A stretch of 64,000 bases of DNA from Albifimbria verrucaria (taxonomy: Eukaryota > Ascomycota > Sordariomycetes > Hypocreales > Stachybotryaceae). The notes below the pieces were generated by a model. It was not told the DNA's origin, did no database searches, and worked only from the letters and a program-made list of their open reading frames with translations. The stretch is taken from assembly GCA_020081605.1 (NCBI GenBank), contig JAHREC010000045.1, forward strand, positions 1,736,001 through 1,800,000, in the 5' to 3' direction. The position numbers and the translations under genes were made by a program. Positions 12,003-22,951 of the stretch are shown here, one piece after another (position 1 is the stretch's first letter; each line of letters begins with the position of its first letter).

Positions 12003-13225
12003 ATGCTCTTCAAGGGTCTCTTCGCCACAGCCTTGGCCACCACGGTCACGGCCCAACTCATGCCCGGATGTGTGGTAAGTTGAAGCCAACTATCGTCTTC
12101 CAAGTTTCGATCCTTTTGCTGACATTCGCTCTTAGTGGGACTGTCACCAGTCACTCGAGGTCCGCAACTCCACAGACTGTGCAGACATCTAGGACGACAT
12201 CTGCGTCTTTGAGTCTCCCGAATTCGGTGCCGGCTTTCAAAAGTGTCTCAACCGTGATTGTCCCAAGGATTTCTTGTGAGCTTCCTTCATCACTGTCTGC
12301 TCCTGGTCTAACAATGCGTCCAGGCTGCAAAATCCCGCCTTTGTCCAGGATCTCCTCAAAGCCTACCATGAGATTGACAAAGCCTTTGATCTTGCTCGGC
12401 GCCGTGTTTACCACCTGCCTTCGACGTCTCGCCCTGGCGCCTCTCGTGAAGCTCGAGATGATGGGATGGTTTCTCCTCTTCCAAAGTCTCGCAAGGACGC
12501 CTCTCCCGACCCCCAGAGAATGGGAGAATGTATGTTTCTCCGAAAATTCTCAACGGCGCCCCGTTCAACTCCCCATGCGATTTACCCGAGGAGATAATCA
12601 TTCCTCCTCCATGTGCTGTAGGTTCACAACATATCTCATCTTTTCTTCCACGCTGACTAACCCATCTTCGAGGTTTACTCGTTGACAAACATCGCCGCCA
12701 CTGCTGGTTCTCAATGTCCCCTTAACCAGCCATTTGGTGCATGTGTCTGCCAGTAAGTCTCCTCGTCCTTGTCAACCTGCTTCGCTCACACCAGTACCAG
12801 GGTTCATCTTGCCGAGAAAGAAGTGTTGGAGTTCTGTGTTACACACCTCGGCAACAACCCAGCGTGCGTTCTTTTACCCCCATCCCATATTCTTTTCACC
12901 AGTATCCTTGACACTTCGCTACTCGCTCACTCTACTGACTCTTTTATACAGTCGACTTGGTGACGTTCTCGAATGGATACATGGCATCTGCTCCAACTAC
13001 AGCAAGGAAGGTGATGGGCCTCAAGACCTTCGAGGTAACACTGTAAAGGAGCTGGTGATTGGCCATGGCGATGACGTGAGTGAAAAGGCGGCCATCAAGA
13101 TCGCGGACCGGGTGAAGCAGAAGTTCGAAAAGAAGACGAAGAAGGAGAAAGCAAAGACGCAGAAACAGAAACAGAAGGACATCCAAGACCAGCTGGAGGA
13201 GCTGGAGGAGGCAAAGGGCCAGTAA
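12003..13225 (+). CDS. Secreted CFEM-like cysteine-rich protein with in-frame TAG
   Basis: The ATG at 12003 starts a signal peptide (LFKGLFATALATTVTAQ). Five introns are seen: 12075-12135, 12276-12323, 12618-12672, 12753-12794 (only 42 bp) and 12864-12951. The mature protein holds two cysteine modules with CFEM-like spacing: CVWDC...DC...DDIC...KCLNRDC in the first, and PPPCAV...QC...ACVC...EFC...IC in the second. In the first module the CxC pair is CVF, so one cysteine is lost; in the second, the early CxxxC pair is incomplete. A lysine/glutamate/glutamine-rich, probably coiled-coil tail of about 60 residues ends the protein. One C is missing in the C5 run at 12510-12514. An in-frame TAG at 12190-12192 falls inside the first module. 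With both repaired the product is about 309 residues. CFEM proteins are extracellular, often haem- or wall-related; the role here is unknown. Confidence 0.7.
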
Positions 13226-14239
13226 TTGTGAGCAGGCAGGCATCCGACACAATGGCACTTGGAGAAGTGTGTTGTCACAGTTTGTGACGGCATGCTATGG
13301 ATTTGGGGTTGCGGAGCATTGTAATATCACTATCAACACGGCATACCAGTAATTCCAAACCTGAATGGTTATTCTTCACTCTGTTTTCTTCACTTGCGAA
13401 GTATTCGTTTCCCTGGCTTGAAAACGGCTCGTTGTTTTCTGTTTTCACACGATAAAGTGAGCTGTCAAAGATCAATATAAATAGACATACCATCTTTTCC
13501 TATGACTGTAGACACCGACAAGCATAATTCAGAGTCACAGTTACCGAACTTATGTTGGGGATTTTAATGAGTTTTATATTGTTTTAGTGCCAACTCCAGC
13601 GAGTCGATCCTCCACGCGCGACGCTGCATTACATAGCGAACACCCCCAAATGCGATTTGTTCAAGCCAACTCCGAGTCAGACCCAACTCCCTACAGACAT
13701 GCCGTTTCAACAACAAGAGTATACCAAAGCCATTCCCGTAGCGAAAATCGTCCGATAATCCAAGTCCTCCACAAACTTCGCCTTTTCCAGGCTTCGAAAG
13801 CCAACCATGCGTAATATCGCGACCTTTGAGCTTTTCTCCAAGCTCAAATGCGAAATATGCGCACATAATACATGCCGTCCGACAGAAATGCGACTTAACC
13901 AGACAAAGATATTTCCGTGAGTAGAATAAACAAGTGATAATGCTTCGAATATCAACATGTGGAAGCGAAAAATAAGAAGATAAAAGTAGACGGTAGTAAG
14001 GCATGGAAAGTGCTTTGTTGCTGATGGCCAATTGCTTGTCGTGAAGTCGTAAGATCGTAAAGGAAACAATGACACATATTTCGCAGTAAAGAAACTGCAA
14101 GCGCTAGTAAAGTGATGGCGAGAGCTTTTAAAACATGATAAGATGTCGCCGGGACACAAGATGTTGATACAACTGAGGCTCGGCCCCAGGAAGGCGTTGC
14201 GATGTAGTAAACAGGGAAAGATGTTAAAAAATGGAGATC
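13226..14239. other. Convergent intergenic region
   Basis: This 1-kb stretch lies between the stop codons of two convergent genes and should hold both 3' UTRs. I see no coding sequence, RNA gene or strong repeat in it. Confidence 0.6.
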
Positions 14240-15856
14240 CTAGGCGTAGCAGGCTAGCAGATCATCCAGAAAGTCGTCCAGCTCGATGACGCGGAAGCGG
14301 CCGGCCCACTGCTCCGTCCAGGCTGGGTTGCACCAGGCGCTGGAGAGGCTGCTCTTCCACGAGACAACCTCGACGTGCCAACCCATCTTGAGGGCACGTT
14401 CGGCGTAAGCGAAGAAACCGTCCGAAAACTTTGCAGGCTTGGCGTCGCCGGTGGCGAGGACGAGGGTGCCGCGACGGTCATAGTATTCCATGACGGACTC
14501 AGCGATGCGAGTCTGCAGCGTTTCGTCGACCAGGTCCTCGGCGTAGCGGGTCTTGGCGGCCGCGCGCGTGGCGGCGACGGCTGCGGCGCAGGCGTTGTTG
14601 ATAAGGGCCTCGTCGGAGGAGTAGCCGGCACCGCTAGACTTGTGATTGCGGCTGAATTGGGGAGAAGCCTCGGGAGTGGCTTGCGTTCGCGAAGGTCAAC
14701 ACGGTAGTTGAGCTTGCGGAGATCCTCGACGTATGGGGGTTCCGAACGGCCGGGCTGGACAGAACAGCCTACGTTGAGGACCTTTGTGTCTCGGCCACGA
14801 ACGAGAAGCTCCGTGAGGAACTTGATGTTTAGATTTGGCAATGGCACAAATCGTGCGGTATCGGGAAGCTTGTTGCGAACCTTGAGGGTGTGGTGAAAGC
14901 TAATGTTGATATTGGACATGTCGAGGAAAACATGGACGCCGTTATTGGTGATGTCTGGGTGCTCCTTGGCCAGCAAGGTGTCTGTCGTGCGGAGGTCGAC
15001 TAGATGCATAGACAGGGACTCATGCTTCTTGTCCTTGGATCGTCTGGGAAGTTTGATAGGAATGTGAGCACCGCCTTTGTAGAGTTGGTACGACAACAGG
15101 GGTGGGATTGCGGGCCGGGGAGGACCAGGGACGAAAGGTGCCGTTGAAAGAGATGGGGCCTTTCCAGCACGGGCAGCGGCAGCGATAGGTGAGATATCCT
15201 TTTCGGCAGAGCTGGGGGAGTAGAGGCAGGCGTGCAAACACCCTCTGAGTCTGAATCGGATTCGTTAGGGAGCGTGGCTCATCTGTCTCAGACTGAACGG
15301 CAAGTGATCGGTGGATGTTGGTGATTTGGGCGTGGGCGGCCATGACGTTCTGTTGAGCTATGTAAGATTGGTACTGGGCGTACTGTGCCCATCGCGCTGA
15401 GCTGTTGGCAGCGTATGCTGCGTTGTTGAGAAGACTCATGTTTTGCATGTAGGCGGCGAGTTGAATATCTGCCACATACTGAGAAGCGTCGACGATGACA
15501 GGCGTCACGTTTTGAGGGTTGGTACGAGCCATTGCGTCTGATGAAGTAGATGTTTTTGAAGTATATGATTTCGCAGGTTTCTGGGAAAGCTGAGAGAACA
15601 CCCTGGAAAAATTTCCAAGTTTGACAGGGCCGTCGTGCTGTGAAGAAGTGTTCGAAGAGTCGTCTGAAGAGGAGAGAGCAGGCATAGAATCATGAAGCTT
15701 TGAAAAATCGCCGAGCTTTGGAGTGCTGGAAGAAAGTCTTGTCGTAGAAATAGGAGTAGACGAAGAAGACGAAGGCATTAAGTGGCAGGACGTGATTCGC
15801 TCAACGTCAACTGTCGAAGAAGAAAGATGAGTGGAGGAAGGTATCGTTGGCTCCAT
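14240..15856 (-). CDS. NYN (PIN-like) domain protein
   Basis: The start ATG is at 15856 and the stop is the complement of 14240-14242. There is no intron. The N-terminal 280 residues are Ser/Thr-rich and probably disordered, with a tyrosine/alanine/glutamine-rich stretch. The C-terminal half is a NYN domain: it begins with VHVFLDMSNINISFHHTL, where the Asp is the first expected metal ligand, and continues to LVLATGDAKPAKFSDGFF and WHVEVVSWKSSLS. NYN domains are PIN-fold RNases found in RNA-processing proteins. The frame needs one added C at each of three places on the coding strand (opposite 15268-15270, 15214-15218 and about 14678), giving about 539 residues. The fold call is good; the substrate is unknown. 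Confidence 0.8.
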
Positions 15857-17819
15857 GGCGAAGTCGAGGGTCTTTTATATTTGAAAAATAGATCGAGTTC
15901 GAGTCCATGGGAAATGTCCACAACGGTTACCTTGATGAGTTTGTCTGAAGAGGTGTCCCATACAGGAACCTTGACAGGCTAAGCGAGGTGGAATAGTGCC
16001 GTTGAGAGTTGCAATCCGCAAGTAGATTATTTGAGTAACCAAGATCGAGACAAATAGTTATAGTTTTCTGGAAAGGATAATCCAAACAGGTAAAATTTTC
16101 GAGAAAAAGGAATTTCAATAAAGAGTCGATGCAACAAGGTAGTATCCAACATTGACGATTGCTGGTAAGAAAACCAAGAGGATCCGTCTGGCAGGTGACC
16201 AGGCGAGGGAGTAGATGAGAGAGACGAAGTACGAGCCGGGGAGGCCGGAAACCAAGAACCAAGCCGATTTATGGTTGTTTGAAGGCTGCAAAGGTAACGG
16301 ACGGCTTCGGAAACAAAGTTCTCGAGCTGGCAAGGGTGTAGAACAAGGCTGGTCTAAGCAGGGGACACAAGGTTGAGGTGCCTCCGGATGAGCTGGATGG
16401 CTTCGTCGAATCAACGAGGGCAATGGGTCGGACCAAGGCCAAGCAGATGATCAAGGCGATGCTGCAGGCCAAACAGAGAGGATGCAGGAGGCCGATGGTT
16501 GATGAGCGGCGATGGAGATATATCCAGGTAGCTGGGTGGAGTGGAGAGAGGTGGCAAGCTAAATCGGGATGAATGAGTAACGGTTCCAGAATGGCCGATG
16601 GGGGTGGGGAGAGACGGGCGAGATGAAGTGAAATGAAATAAAACGAAGTGAAAATGGAACGGTTGAGTGAATCAAAGGCGCCAAAGGATGAAAACACGCG
16701 CGGGCAGAATATATTGACGATGAAAATGAGATGACAGGGTCTCGCCGAGGAGAGCTGAGGGTTGGTTGAGTCAAAAGCAAGGTGAAGTAAAAGAAACGGA
16801 AAAGTCAAGATGGAGTCACTCGATCAGCCCGAAGCATGCAAAAGGCAGAATCGAGCACAGCCAGTGGCGGGTCAGGGTCAGTTAACGCCCAGGTACAAGT
16901 ACAGCCCCTCCCTCTCAGCGCTCAGCGCCCGCCGCTATTGGGTGGCGAAGGGCCCAGAGGCCGACCTGACCAGCCGCCCTTGCTTTCCCCAGGCATGCCC
17001 TGGGCCTCGGGAGGCCCGCCGTGGCTAGCTGTGCTGGATTGAAGGGAGCTTGGGAGGGCTTGGGAAAGGTATCTGTACCCCGCTGCGCATCTTCCCCTGC
17101 CGCCACCCCGAAGCTGGAGGTTCCCACTTGGGACCCCATTCGGGCCAGATCGGGCACTGCGGACTCACTCGCCGTCCAGTCTGGTCTGTTAATGTGGTCA
17201 CGATGGATGGTTGTATCAACGATTCGGAATACATTTTGTTGCGCTTCTTTCTCTCTTTCTTGCTTTTTTCTTTTCGAGATCTGTTGGACCAAAAATCATT
17301 TTAGTTTTACTAACTAATACATGCGACGAAATATCTATAATTAACAACAGGTTAAAGGTTTAGTACTGGCTATTTCATGTCACGCTTATATATATTCCAT
17401 TGCACGGCGCATGATACCATTCACCATCTAGCCTTGACAAACACAACCAGTCACCATATTCGCTATGCCAATTTACACCTCCATGAGCACTAGCACTTGG
17501 TTACAAGCACATAATTCAGTATCGGCACTTGTTCTAACCCATCGCACCTTGTGCTAACTTCAGAGGTTGCAATCGACGTCACCACTCCCATGTAAGATGC
17601 CAGTCTTGACATCACATCAAAAAACAGCTGAATCAACCCTGATATCTGGTTTCCTAGAAAACTGCCATGATTTCGAAAATCTGCTTCTTCAGCAATTTCA
17701 CATTTCTACCATCATAAAATTACCCTTAACTGTAAACCTCTCTCACCTACTGTGTGCTTATTGTGCTTCACTCGGCCCCTACCAACATCTCTTGATACAC
17801 CTACAACCTCATATTCGCC
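15857..17819. other. Divergent intergenic region
   Basis: This is the shared upstream region of the NYN gene (-) and the DUF2945 gene (+). The part near 16600-16800 is purine-rich on the + strand, so pyrimidine-rich for the NYN transcript, as expected for its leader. Open frames on both strands give low-complexity protein and are not supported. Confidence 0.55.
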
Positions 17820-18166
17820 ATGCCATCTGACAAAATCCAGGACAAGGACGGTGTCTCCATCCAAGAAGGTGACCAAGTATGGACCAAAATGCGCGGCGGC
17901 AAGCATGAAGGCCAGGTCGAGAAGATTGTCACCACAAAAGAAGACGCAGATGCAGAAAACGTCAAGAACCCACCCAAGGTGAGCGGACCAACCTCATCTC
18001 AAGCCCGGATATTCGCTCGCTTCATGCAGCTTTTGCTTTCTTCTGTTAGAAACTCGATTGTTATCCTTGGGTAGCTAACGCACACTGTTTCGGCCAGGTC
18101 CTCTTCACCGATCAGCACGGCCACCATGTCGCTCACAACCCCGGCACGCTACAGCACAGCGAATAA
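17820..18166 (+). CDS. Small DUF2945 / hypervirulence-associated TUDOR-like protein
   Basis: Exon 1 is 17820-17978, the intron is 17979-18097 (GTGAGC...CCAG, with GCTAAC branch point), and exon 2 ends at TAA 18164-18166, giving 75 residues. The protein reads as a single small beta-rich domain: IQEGDQVWTKMRGGKHEGQV followed by VLFTDQHGHHVAHNPGTLQH. This matches the DUF2945 family (named for a hypervirulence-associated protein; TUDOR-like fold), common as single-domain proteins in fungi and bacteria. Function is unknown. No frameshift is needed. It is convergent with sds23, whose stop lies 279 bases away. Confidence 0.8.
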
Positions 18167-18445
18167 GGCATTGGAAAGCTATGCTTTAAGCTTGAGAAAA
18201 ATTTTTGGCCTGTATATACACAGAAAATACGGCCCAGCGGCGAGTGCCAGCAGAAATGCTGTCCCCTACCGAGCCTGTAATGACCGGCTGCAATTGCAGG
18301 TCCTGGGGAGTACCTGAGAATCTCCTTCCAATACCACATTTCATGAATCCCGAAGCCAAACAAGACCCGTCCCATTGTTCACTCATCATTCTTAGATCAT
18401 AAACTGCTGTGAGATAATCGTCCCTCATCCCTGCCTTACCTGCCT

Positions 18446-20051
18446 TCACCTTCGGCCGTCGACGCTTGGCCTCGAGGCTTCTATGCTGGGTCTTACCGAG
18501 CTGCTCGAGCTCCTCCTTCGTCGCGCTCGCTGCTCCCCAGGGTCTGTCGGGTGCAGTCCAGTTGACTTGGCGAAGATGTTCAGCACGTCTGTCAATGAAA
18601 TAACGCCGTTGAGTCGCCCGGAGATGCGCGCTCCCGCCATGGCAGAGGCAGGCACACTGGCCTGTGCAACAGGAGACTGTGGTGCCGCACTCGCCGGGGG
18701 CACGGCCGTGGCAGGGCCAAGCAGCGGGGTGGCGGGCGCCGAGGGCGAGGGGAGGCCGACTCGACCACCCACATGCGGTGAGACTTGGTGGCTACAAGCT
18801 TGGCTACGGTATGGGCGAGCGTCGAGTACGGGTTGACATAGAAGACGGGGATGGAATCGCGGCCCTTCTCCACGCCCTTCTCGTTCAGGATATATGATAT
18901 AAAGTGCATGCACGAAGAGCTGAGCAGCGGTGCGCCTCGACGTGCTAGTCAAATGCCGCACGTCTCTTGTTGAAATGTTGCCGACCACATTGTGACCGTT
19001 GTCAATCACGGCCACGCTGGTCAGACCCTCATCGTTCATGATGGTCAGTGCATCCGAAAGTGGCGCATCGGAGCTGTTTTGAATGTGAGTATCCTTTTCA
19101 TAAGTAGTTATGAAGACATCGGGGTGGGCTTACTTGACAGAAATGACCTTCTGAGAGCCAATTCCCAAATCTCGCAATATGACGCCGTAGAGCCGGTCAA
19201 TCGTAGGGAAATGAATGGACTCATTCCAGAAGAACTCCACTACCTGCAGCTGTGTGACGATGCCGTTCACGGCGCCATCTTCGTCTGTGACAAGGAATTG
19301 GTGAATGCCACTGCCGAGGATCTCAATGGCTTGGGAGAGATTGCCATCGGCATTCAGGTTGACCAGGGTTTCTTTCCGGCAGATTGGCTGGATTTCTCGG
19401 AGGGGTATGCGTTGGCCTTGCTGGGCCTTGGTGATGATTTGATTGTAAAGCGAGACCTGGCCCTCCTCTGGCTTTGCGAGGCCGATGACGATCAAGAGGT
19501 AGGCGTTTAGGTCGCTGAAGTCGAATGTGGAGACGGCTGTCTTGGCGGTGTCGTTCTCGCGGATGAGGACGAGGTTGGTTGGGCTCTTGAGAAGCAGCTG
19601 CACGAGGCGAGTTAGCAAAGGTACAGTGAGCTACCTATACAACGGACGACGTACCATGGTGGCTTCCTCAACGCTGCCGTCCATACTGATCCATCGGACA
19701 TCGTCGGGATTGGCAATCTCGCCGACGGTGATATCACGCCATTCCCGGCCGGCAAACTTGGGGTTGGCGTGCTTGTTGGCGGAAGGAGGGTAATTGAGGA
19801 GGTCTTGAATGGCGGACTGGGTCAGGGAGGGTGTCGCTGGCGAGGAGAGGGAGGGACATTGCGGAGGCTCTCGACGAAGCTCTGGCGATGCGCCGACTTG
19901 TTGGTGGTGCTGGATCCAGAGTGGCTTCGCTGGGAGGCCAGGGGTGGGGAACGTGCTTGGAGCTGGCGGAGGAGCTGGACGCGGAGCTGGCGAGGCTGTT
20001 GGCGCTGGCCTCGCGGGCGTCACGGAGGTCTTCGCCTAGAGAAGCCTCCAT
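18446..20051 (-). CDS. sds23: CBS-domain protein Sds23 (PP2A-linked cell-cycle regulator)
   Basis: I chose the ATG at 20051 ([20 protein letters not shown]); an in-frame ATG at 20144 gives an unlikely extension. Introns are 19598-19654 and 19074-19133. After a Ser-rich N-terminus come [20 protein letters not shown] and a set of CBS motifs: [60 protein letters not shown] and [20 protein letters not shown]. The tail [20 protein letters not shown] is also typical. Sds23 proteins in yeasts bind adenine nucleotides through CBS pairs, inhibit PP2A-type phosphatase and act in nutrient response and cell-cycle control. Frame repairs are needed opposite 19912, 19829-19831 and 18750-18753 (one C each) and near 18935, where either two bases are missing or one G is extra. 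The product is about 497 residues. Confidence 0.9.
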
Positions 20052-22951
20052 CGGATCGGTGCGGTTCGTTATCGTGGGAGTTGGCAGCTTGGAGGTGGGG
20101 TGAGGTTGAAGGGGCTGCGGGGAAATAAAAAAATAAACGGTCAAGGTTGCGAGCTAGATAAGGTAGGTATGTAGCTTGAAGCAGCAGTAGCCCAGTATAA
20201 GCCAAGCTGTGGCAGCAAGGACCTGTGCAGACTGCGGAGCACGAGGGGAACGAAGGGACCTTTGGATGAATTGTCGTGGCACGGGGTCCTTATGACTGGA
20301 AGTGACGAGTCCAACTCTTGAAGTTGGACCTGGACCTGGATCTATAGTGCTAAGGCGAGCCGGGGTGTGGGCGTGGAGAGGTGGTTGGCTGGCTGGAGTG
20401 GTGGTGGTGGCTACTGGCGATGACGGCGTTGCAGAGAGGCTGAGCCGTGTCTGGCATAGCGAGCTCAGCAGGGATCCGATGACTTGTGCTTTGTCTTAGG
20501 TACCTACCCACATACATGGACTTACCTTGCCTGGTTGGTCAGTATTTAGTGGTGGCCAAAATAATCAACGCGGGTCAATGTCTTAGCTATGTGCTCATAA
20601 TTGTATTGGAAATCTATCCACTTGTCAGAAGCCGGCAAAATTTTGCTGAAACCTCTCCTCAAGAACATACTTTACTTGAATCGATTATTTCAGGGCATCT
20701 GTTCAGCAATTACCAACCTACCTGGGTAGATACTTTGTCGTGTCCGTTACCTCATCTTGACTGTACTTTTTGTCCACCGCCTAGAAGCTCCATAGCGTTG
20801 TGCTGTCATGTTATATACGCTAAGCCGGTTGTGGACGCTTCAGTCACTACGCCGTACCAGAGTAGCTCTGCTAAAGCCGAACAGCAACCAGCCAGTTCAA
20901 GATGAACGAGCCATGGCATCTACCAAACACCATAGAGGAATTATTCACCGTGATAGTCAAGTCAGACATGGTGTCTAAGAACAGCACATGAATACCTAGT
21001 ACACGGCCCAAATACACCCAGACCACTAGATGACCAGCCTTTCCTTATCGGCCGTGAGGTAGAGTAGAGAGATAACACAATAGTCTGCTGGACATGATAA
21101 CTCGATCCATGACTCAAGGGCTTAGTCTGAATTTCTCAAGCACCACCCTCAGCATATTTGCAGCTCTTGTCTCACACGTGCCGGCCTCCATTTCACTTGG
21201 CTGCTATACCGGTTTATACCTGTCCGTTTTAGTAAAAAGATTGTCATCTTCATTTCCTCCTTGCCCAACCAAAGCATTGGTAGCGTTGTATTTCCCTGGC
21301 TTACACGGCTGGCTGCAACTACGCATGTAAAGAAAAGCCACAAATATACATATTTCCGGACTTGTCATTATTTTCGAAAGTGCTGATCTCCTGAAGATCC
21401 GAGGCTCTGGCCAGACCTCTCCTAGCCCAATCGATACAGTAAGTCAAGCGCATGAACATCTCCACTGCCCGCATAAACACCGACCCATCGGTCGCGCTTC
21501 CAACAGCCCAAAGCATATGAGCGAAATCTCAGCGAGAAACTCACGAAAGGAGGCGAATGAGGCATATGCCAGGCAAAGCTTTTAGCGATCTGCGATCTTG
21601 AGGCGGTAGCCTTCCCGCTGGCTGCATGCGCGTCAGTTTGGCCGTGCCCCTTGTTGCCGCCGCCACATCTGCGTGTCCTCGCACAGCTGCTTATCACTTC
21701 ATTGCCAATTGCGAGCTCTGTGGCATCGGCTGCCGGCTATGGATTGGCGGGCCAGTATGTGGCTTTTCTTTTCTTTTCTTTTCTTTTCTTTTCTTTTCTT
21801 TTCTTTTCTTTTCTTTTCTTTTCTTTTCTTTTCTTTTCTTTTCTTTTTCTTTTTTCCCTTTTGTTTCTTTCTGCTCTTCACAAATTTTCCTTTCCCTTGC
21901 ACAAACGCACAGGTTTACAGTATACACAAGGGAGGAGGTAGGTAGTAGAAAACTTCAAGTCACGTGTATTTCTGCCAATACAGAATGCGCAATGGTTTGT
22001 TGCTACTCAGACATGCAAACTTGATCGCACATGTACCTACCTAGAACCAAGCCTAACCTGGGAACTATCGCTTGGTTTAATGCCCTTCCTTAAATGAACG
22101 AAAATCAGGTAGAGAAAATTTCGAAGGTTGCAATCAAGTAATTTCCTTTATTTGCAGCGAAATGGGCTTGTCGTCATGCTGCACAATTTATCAAGCACAT
22201 TGCTTACATGTTTTGATATGGTATTGGCTGCGACGTCTGTGAATGGCCATGAGCCTTTGCTTGTCATTCCCGCGTAGACGCACCTATGGACAAAAAAAAC
22301 ACACAAGAAAAAAGCAAAACACTGGGCGACTTGGTCGACTTGAGCTCTAACTCCAGTTTGCAACTTTTCTTTCCATGGCAATGGTGACCGTAAAACCCCA
22401 TGACCTTACACAGCAAACCCCCTTTTGTTATGATGCCACAAACAACAGCTTGTTCTGGGAAAGGCCATTCTGGTTCAGCTCCGTCCGCTGCCGCATTAAG
22501 GTGTGACCTGTTGGTTCCCTCTCACATGGTAGCCTGACAAGGTACCGCTTTAGTGTGTCTACTGTAGCAACCTAAAATTTATTGACAAATTTATTTCTTC
22601 CTCCCCCGCCATACCATACCATACCACAAACTCGCTATCATTGAGACGTTGTTGACAGATCCTGCAGGCTGACTGAGGAAAAACGGTTGCTTCACCTGCT
22701 AGCTAGACCTTCACCACGCACTCTTCACCTCCCGCAGCATCTTCCTTGCGACCTGACCTGGTCCTTGGGGAGACTCATCCCACCGCCAGCGGGTTTCCCT
22801 CCCCACTTCGCCCACCCACCAAAAAGTCCAAGTCCCTTTCTCTCTCCCTCCTCCTCGATCCTCAACTCTTCTGCTCGTCTCACCTCGACGACGAGCTACA
22901 GATCTTGACATTGGGTTGCACGGCGCCTGAGCCCTGCCACCGCTCGCAGTC
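20052..22951. other. Divergent intergenic region between sds23 and kap121
   Basis: No gene could be supported in these 2.9 kb. The stretch includes a 16-copy TTTTC microsatellite, a few GGTACCTA motifs (for example near 20500 and 22030), and near 22590-22950 the CT-rich leader of kap121. The short open frames run into the microsatellite or have no recognisable content. Confidence 0.6.
21764..21843 (+). repeat. (TTTTC)16 microsatellite
   Basis: Sixteen exact pentamer copies over 80 bases, followed by a longer irregular T-rich tail. Because the unit length is not a multiple of three, every frame stays open and gives spurious FFSFL or EKKRK-type open frames. Confidence 0.97.

Noticed and set aside
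16269..16808. A 179-codon minus-strand open frame
   Set aside because: It lies in the pyrimidine-rich leader of the NYN gene and has no domain or codon bias.
21694..22024. Several overlapping open frames on both strands around 21.7-22.0 kb
   Set aside because: They are the TTTTC microsatellite read in different frames.
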